17,758 nt of DNA, from positions 1 to 17,758 of the forward strand of contig CAYZVX010000061.1 of assembly GCA_964482055.1 (NCBI GenBank). The letters run 5' to 3'. This DNA comes from G020354085 sp964482055 (GTDB lineage Bacteria > Pseudomonadota > Gammaproteobacteria > Acidiferrobacterales > Sulfurifustaceae). How positions within the stretch are numbered: the stretch's first letter is position 1; each line of letters starts with the position of its first letter. The position numbers were made by a program, and so were the translations under genes. The notes under the pieces were generated by a model that ran no database searches, was not told the DNA's origin, and saw only the letters and a list, made by a program, of their open reading frames with translations. This document shows positions 13,875 to 17,758 of the stretch, piece by piece.

Positions 13875-15101
13875 TCACTTGATCAACTGATTCATCTGGA
13901 AGATCGGCAGCATAATGGCTACCACGATAAAAAGCACGATCAGGCCCATCACCAGGATCAGCACCGGCTCGAGCAGCGCGGTGAATCCCTTGACCCAGTT
14001 CTCGAGCTCACGCGCCTGCGCCTCGGCGGCGCGCGTGAGCATCGAGTCGAGCTTGCCGCTCGCCTCGCCGCTCGCGATCAGGTGGATGACGAGCGGGGGG
14101 AACAGCCGCGCCTTGTCGAGCGCGCGCGACAGTGAGGTGCCTTCGCGCACCTGGCGCACGGCATCCTCCACCGCCTCGCGCATCGGCAGGCTGGTGACCA
14201 GGGGACCGGCGGCGGCAAGCGCGCTGAGCAGCGGCACGCCGCTCGCGGTGAGAATGCCGAGCGTGTCGGCGAAGCGCGCGGCGTTGACGCCGCGCACGAT
14301 GCGGCCGACCGCTGGCATGCGCAGCAGCGTCAAATGCCAGCGCCGGCGCAGGTCCTCGTTCTTGAGCGCGAGGCGCGCCGCGATCAGCCCGGCGGCCGCG
14401 CCGCCCACCCACAGCCAGCCGGTCGCCTTCATGAAGTCGCTCAGCGCGATCAGCGCGCGCGTGGCGAGCGGTAGCGCCTGCCCGGTGTTGGCGAACACAC
14501 GCGTCACCTGCGGCACCACGAAGATGAGCAACATGCTCACCACGCCGATCGCCACGAAGGTCACGAGCGCCGGGTAGATGAAGGCGAGCAGCACCTTCTG
14601 GCGCAGGGCCTGGCGGTTCTCGGTGTACTCGGCGAGCCGCTCGAGCACCTCGGGGAGCCGACCGGACTGCTCGCCGGCGTCGACCATGGCGCGGTAGATG
14701 TCGGGAAACGCCGCCGGGAAGGCGGCGAGCGAACGGGCCAGCGACTGGCCCTCGACGAGGCGGGCGCGCACGCCGGCGACGATCGCGCGCGTGCGCGTGG
14801 ACTCGGTCTGCTGGCCGAGCACGCTCAGGCACTCTTCGATGGTGAGCCCGGCGCGCACCAGGGTGGAGAACTGGCGTGTGAACAAGGCGAGCTCGTTGCT
14901 TGACAGCCCGCGGCGCAACGGCAAGCGGCGTTCGCGCGGACCGGCCGCGGTGCTTGCCTTGCCGGCAATTGCCGACACACGCAGCGGCGTGAGGCCCTTG
15001 TCGCGCAGCAGCGCCCGCACCAGGCGCTCGCCGTCGCCATCGAGGACGCCGCTCACGGTGCGGCCCGTGCGGTCGAGGGCCTGGTATTCGTAGGCGGGCA
15101 T
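13875..15101 (-). CDS. gspF: Type II secretion system inner-membrane protein F
   Basis: A 408-residue polytopic inner-membrane protein with two GspF domains. The N-terminal MPAYEYQALDRTGRTVSGVLDGD is typical, followed by LALFTRQFSTLVRAGLTIEE (71-90) and membrane segments at about 172-195, 222-244 and 377-400. The second domain carries FADTLGILTASGVPLLSAL and IASGEASGKLDSML. GspF is the platform core that is thought to be turned by GspE and to feed GspG into the pseudopilus. The length is normal. It starts 130 bases after gspE, an unusually long gap in this operon, filled by heptamer repeats. Confidence 0.96.
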   Translation of the reverse strand: MPAYEYQALDRTGRTVSGVLDGDGERLVRALLRDKGLTPLRVSAIAGKASTAAGPRERRLPLRRGLSSNELALFTRQFSTLVRAGLTIEECLSVLGQQTESTRTRAIVAGVRARLVEGQSLARSLAAFPAAFPDIYRAMVDAGEQSGRLPEVLERLAEYTENRQALRQKVLLAFIYPALVTFVAIGVVSMLLIFVVPQVTRVFANTGQALPLATRALIALSDFMKATGWLWVGGAAAGLIAARLALKNEDLRRRWHLTLLRMPAVGRIVRGVNAARFADTLGILTASGVPLLSALAAAGPLVTSLPMREAVEDAVRQVREGTSLSRALDKARLFPPLVIHLIASGEASGKLDSMLTRAAEAQARELENWVKGFTALLEPVLILVMGLIVLFIVVAIMLPIFQMNQLIK

Positions 15102-15110
15102 ACGGCGTTA

Positions 15111-15232
15111 GTCTCGTGTTTCGAGCCTCGAGTTTCGAGCGGAAAGACAAGATCGGGAGCTGGGCGGAGAACCGGACCGAGTCGCCGAACCCAAGACCCC
15201 AAACCCGAGACCCGAGACTTCGGACCCGAGAC
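15111..15232. repeat. Inverted array of 7-bp repeats between gspE and gspF
   Basis: On the left four heptamers stand in register: GTCTCGT, GTTTCGA, GCCTCGA, GTTTCGA (15111-15138). On the right, after about 50 bases, six units in register from 15190 follow CCCGAGA or close variants: CCCAAGA, CCCCAAA, CCCGAGA twice, CTTCGGA, CCCGAGA, ending at the gspE stop. The right units are reverse complements of the left pattern (GTYTCGR), so RNA across the gap could form a long imperfect stem. The array reaches into the TAG of gspE. It may act on mRNA stability or on the E-to-F expression ratio, or be only an expanding simple repeat. Confidence 0.7.
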
Positions 15233-16746
15233 TACTCCCTCGACACACGCAATACCTCTTCGAGCGTAGTGAGCCCCTCGCGCACCCAGCGCAGGCCGTC
15301 CTCGCGCAGATTGCGCATGCCGAGCTCGCGTGCGTGCTCACGCAGGCGATCCTCCGAGGCGCCGTCGTGGATAAGCGCGCGCATGGCGTCGTCGACGATG
15401 AGCAGCTCGAAGATGCCGGTACGGCCCTGGTAGCCGGTGTGGCTGCAGGCCTCGCAGCCGACCGGGCTGTAGAGCGTCACGCCCTCGGCCTGGCCGTTGC
15501 GGAACTCGAGCAAGCGCCGCTCGGCGGCATCCGGCGCGCGCGCTCGCCGGCATTGGGGGCAGAGCTTGCGCACCAGGCGCTGGGCGAGCACGCCGAGCAG
15601 GCTGGAAGCGACGAGGAACGGCTCCACTCCCATATCGACCAGGCGCGTGACCGCGCCCGCCGCGTCATTAGTATGGAGTGTGGCGAGCACCAGGTGGCCG
15701 GTAAGCGAGGCCTGCACGGCGATCTGCGCGGTCTCGAGATCGCGGATCTCGCCGATCATGATGATGTCCGGGTCCTGGCGCAGGATGGCGCGCAACGCCC
15801 GTGCGAACGTGAGATCGACCTTGGGGTTGACCTGGGTCTGGCCGATGCCCGGCAGGTCGTACTCGATCGGGTCCTCGACCGTCATGATGTTGTGGCGCTG
15901 CGTGTCGAGCTGGCCGAGCGCCGCATAGAGTGTCGTGGTCTTGCCCGATCCGGTCGGACCGGTCACCAGGATGATGCCGTGCGGCTGGTTGATGAGCTTG
16001 TCGAGGGTCTTCAGCGTCTCGCGCGGCATGCCGAGCGAAGTGAGATTGAGGCGGCCGGCCTGCTTGTCGAGCAGGCGCATGACCACGCGCTCGCCGTGCG
16101 CGGTGGGCAGGGTCGAGACGCGCACGTCCACGGGGCGGCCGGCCAGGCGCAGTGTGATGCGTCCGTCCTGCGGCTGGCGTTTCTCGGCGATGTCGAGGCG
16201 CGCCATGATCTTGATGCGTGAGACGATCACGCCGTGCGCCGCTTGCGGTGGTTCGAGCACGTCGCGCAAGACCCCGTCAACGCGAAACCGGATCACGGAA
16301 CGGGTCTCGAAGGCCTCGATGTGAATGTCCGAGGCGTTCTCGCGCACCGCCTGCGACAGCACCGCGTTGATGAGGCGCACGATCGGCGCGTCGTCCTCGC
16401 TCTCGAGCAGGTCGGCGACCTGGGGGAGGTGATCGGCAAGCTCCTTGAGATCGGCGTTGTCGCCGAGGTCATCGACGATCTGCAGGGCGTGTGACCTGCC
16501 GCGCTCGTAGGCGCGGTTGAGCGCGGTGTCGAAGGCTTCCGGCGCCAGCTCCTGCACCACCACCGGTTGCCCGGTCGCGCGCGTGAGCTCGGCCAGCACG
16601 GCGCTCGGCACTCCGGGCCGCGCCCAGACCTCGAGCGCGCCGTCGGCCAGGCGCGCGGCGATGACGCCGTGGCGCTTGGCGAAGTGATAGGGCAGGCGCT
16701 CCGTCCAGCGCGAATCGAGCGTTTCGAGCTTTGGTTGGGCGTTCAT
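15232..16746 (-). CDS. gspE: Type II secretion system ATPase E
   Basis: A 504-residue cytoplasmic secretion ATPase. The N-terminal domain binds GspL. The ATPase core carries the Walker A GPTGSGKT (263-270), the Asp box after it, the Walker B region IIMIGEIRD (328-336) and the His box LATLHTND (354-361). A tetracysteine zinc motif follows: Cys396 and Cys399, then Cys431 and Cys434. Arginine fingers are expected near RVSTLPTAHGERVVMR. All catalytic parts are intact. The ATG at 16746 lies eight bases after the gspD stop. Tetracysteine marks the GspE/PilB type and separates it from PilT-like retraction motors. Confidence 0.97.
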   Translation of the reverse strand: MNAQPKLETLDSRWTERLPYHFAKRHGVIAARLADGALEVWARPGVPSAVLAELTRATGQPVVVQELAPEAFDTALNRAYERGRSHALQIVDDLGDNADLKELADHLPQVADLLESEDDAPIVRLINAVLSQAVRENASDIHIEAFETRSVIRFRVDGVLRDVLEPPQAAHGVIVSRIKIMARLDIAEKRQPQDGRITLRLAGRPVDVRVSTLPTAHGERVVMRLLDKQAGRLNLTSLGMPRETLKTLDKLINQPHGIILVTGPTGSGKTTTLYAALGQLDTQRHNIMTVEDPIEYDLPGIGQTQVNPKVDLTFARALRAILRQDPDIIMIGEIRDLETAQIAVQASLTGHLVLATLHTNDAAGAVTRLVDMGVEPFLVASSLLGVLAQRLVRKLCPQCRRARAPDAAERRLLEFRNGQAEGVTLYSPVGCEACSHTGYQGRTGIFELLIVDDAMRALIHDGASEDRLREHARELGMRNLREDGLRWVREGLTTLEEVLRVSRE

Positions 16747-16754
16747 TGCGTCGA

Positions 16755-17758
16755 CTATTGCCCGGCTGGCACGACGCTCGGGTCGGCACCGGAGGCCTCA
16801 GGCGGCGGGCCGGGCGGTTGGTCGGACCCAGAGCTGCTGTCGGCACGCGGCCGGTCCTGTTCCTTCGGACCCTTGGGAGGCGGCGGCTGGGTGGGCGCGA
16901 AGCGCTGGTAAATATTGCGCTGGTCGGCATCGGCTGGCGGCACGCGCGCGCGCAGGTAGTCGTAGCGGTCGGTAGTGAGCTGGTAGCCGGAGTCGGCGGT
17001 GCGCAATATCGATGGGCGCAGGAACACCATGAGATTGGTCTTCTCGTTGCTCTTGGTCGTGTAGCGGAACAGCGCGCCGATCAGGGGCAGGTCGGAGAGC
17101 AGCGGCACGCCGCTCACGCTGTCGGAGACCTTGTCCTCGATCAGGCCGCCGAGCACGATGGTCTGGCCGTCGTCGACTACGACCTTGGTCTCGATGGTGC
17201 GCTTGTTGGTGACGGTGTTGCCGGCGATCGCGGTGGCGGCCAGGTCCACGTCCGACACCTCCTGACTGATGTCGAGCTTGATGGTGCCGCCGTCGCCGAT
17301 CTGCGGCTTGATCTTGAGCTTGAGGCCGACCTCCTTGCGCTCGGTGGTCGTGAACGGATTGGGCGTAACCCCTCCGGCACCGCCCGGGACGATGAACTGG
17401 CCGGTGGTGATGGGCACTTCGCTGCCGACCAGGATCTTCGCCTCGGCGTTGTCGAGCGTGACGAGGTTGGGGGTCGACAGGATATTGCCGATGCTTTTTT
17501 CCTGCAGCGCCCGCGCCAGCCCGCCGAGGCTGCGCACCGTGGTGCCGTCGGCCAGGGTGATCTCCGGGCCCACCACCGCCAGCAGCAACCCGCTCGCCGC
17601 GCCGAGCGCAGTCGCGGGTTGGGCGATGGCGGCGCCGAGCGAGGGGGCGGCGCCAGCGAAATTGGTGGCACCGCCGACTGCGCCTTCGCCGGCCTTGCCG
17701 GCGCCGGCCCATTGAATCCCGAGCTCGTAGGACTTCTTGGTGTTGACGGCGGCGATGA
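16755..17758 (-). CDS. gspD: Type II secretion system secretin D, C-terminal part
   Basis: About 334 codons are open to the right edge of the window; the signal peptide and N0-N3 domains lie outside. The visible part starts IAAVNTKKSYELGIQW and contains the secretin domain: LLAVVGPEITLADGTTVRSL, NILSTPNLVTLDNAEAKILVG, GLKLKIKPQIGDGGTIKLDI, TIVLGGLIEDKVSDSVSGVPLLSDLPLIGALF, then TNLMVFLRPSILRT. GspD forms the outer-membrane channel as a multimer. The final 60 residues or so are Pro/Gly/Ser-rich and probably disordered. There is a Gly/Ala-rich insert (about residues 18-55 of the visible part) between the N3 end and the secretin core. Confidence 0.95.
   Translation of the reverse strand, partial: IAAVNTKKSYELGIQWAGAGKAGEGAVGGATNFAGAAPSLGAAIAQPATALGAASGLLLAVVGPEITLADGTTVRSLGGLARALQEKSIGNILSTPNLVTLDNAEAKILVGSEVPITTGQFIVPGGAGGVTPNPFTTTERKEVGLKLKIKPQIGDGGTIKLDISQEVSDVDLAATAIAGNTVTNKRTIETKVVVDDGQTIVLGGLIEDKVSDSVSGVPLLSDLPLIGALFRYTTKSNEKTNLMVFLRPSILRTADSGYQLTTDRYDYLRARVPPADADQRNIYQRFAPTQPPPPKGPKEQDRPRADSSSGSDQPPGPPPEASGADPSVVPAGQ

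Noticed and set aside
15190..15232. Possible CRISPR array
   Set aside because: Units are only 7 bases in strict tandem with no spacers and there are no cas genes.
15334..16221. Plus-strand open frames opposite gspE and other gsp genes
   Set aside because: Long antisense frames are expected in GC-rich DNA; the minus strand encodes intact, motif-bearing gsp proteins.

Overview
The window is GC-rich DNA from a proteobacterium, most likely a beta- or gammaproteobacterium. The evidence for this is a near-complete type II secretion (gsp) operon in the order D-E-F-G-H-I-J-K-L-M-N, a DUF6502/DUF5666 gene pair, and GalE and tRNA-Val genes of proteobacterial type. The species cannot be named from the sequence alone.

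Left third (1-5092). This part looks rearranged. A 994-bp segment occurs twice in direct orientation with no difference found (282-1275 and 2568-3561). Each copy holds a whole Uma2-family (DUF820) nuclease gene and the 3' part of a convergent sugar-nucleotidyltransferase-like gene. In the right copy the nucleotidyltransferase continues into an intact gene (3190-3975, minus). In the left copy it breaks off, leaving a fragment. Between the copies lie a VapC/PIN toxin with a Phd/YefM-type antitoxin, a well-formed inverted-repeat operator, and a third, diverged nucleotidyltransferase remnant with a frameshift, a nonsense codon and a second frameshift. An intact galE (4100-5092, minus) lies upstream of the intact nucleotidyltransferase on the same strand and suggests a surface-polysaccharide sugar supply function.

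Middle (5093-8064). There are about 420 bp without a gene, containing a 16-bp palindrome and a promoter for tRNA-Val(CAC) at 5513-5587. About 550 bp without a convincing gene follow. Next comes a plus-strand two-gene unit: a DUF6502 protein with a helix-turn-helix, overlapping by 4 bp a DUF5666 lipoprotein that carries a one-base frameshift. A 33-bp near-perfect palindrome sits directly before the likely DUF6502 start and looks like an autoregulatory operator. A GC-rich hairpin separates this unit from the convergent gsp operon.

Right half (8065-17758). The minus strand carries gspD (N-terminus beyond the window edge), gspE ATPase, gspF platform protein, gspG major pseudopilin, gspH/I/J/K minor pseudopilins, and gspL, gspM and gspN. 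Most junctions overlap or are very short. The exceptions are gspE-gspF (130 bp holding an inverted array of 7-bp repeats) and gspI-gspJ (137 bp). A 39-bp repeat related between two sites lies just upstream of gspI and of gspJ. Together the products would build the outer-membrane secretin, the cytoplasmic motor, the inner-membrane platform and the pseudopilus. No gspC or gspO is visible in the window.

I found no clear new defence or mobile system. The best candidates for something little described are the DUF6502/DUF5666 unit with its palindrome, the Uma2-bearing duplicated cassette, and the heptamer array inside the gsp operon.
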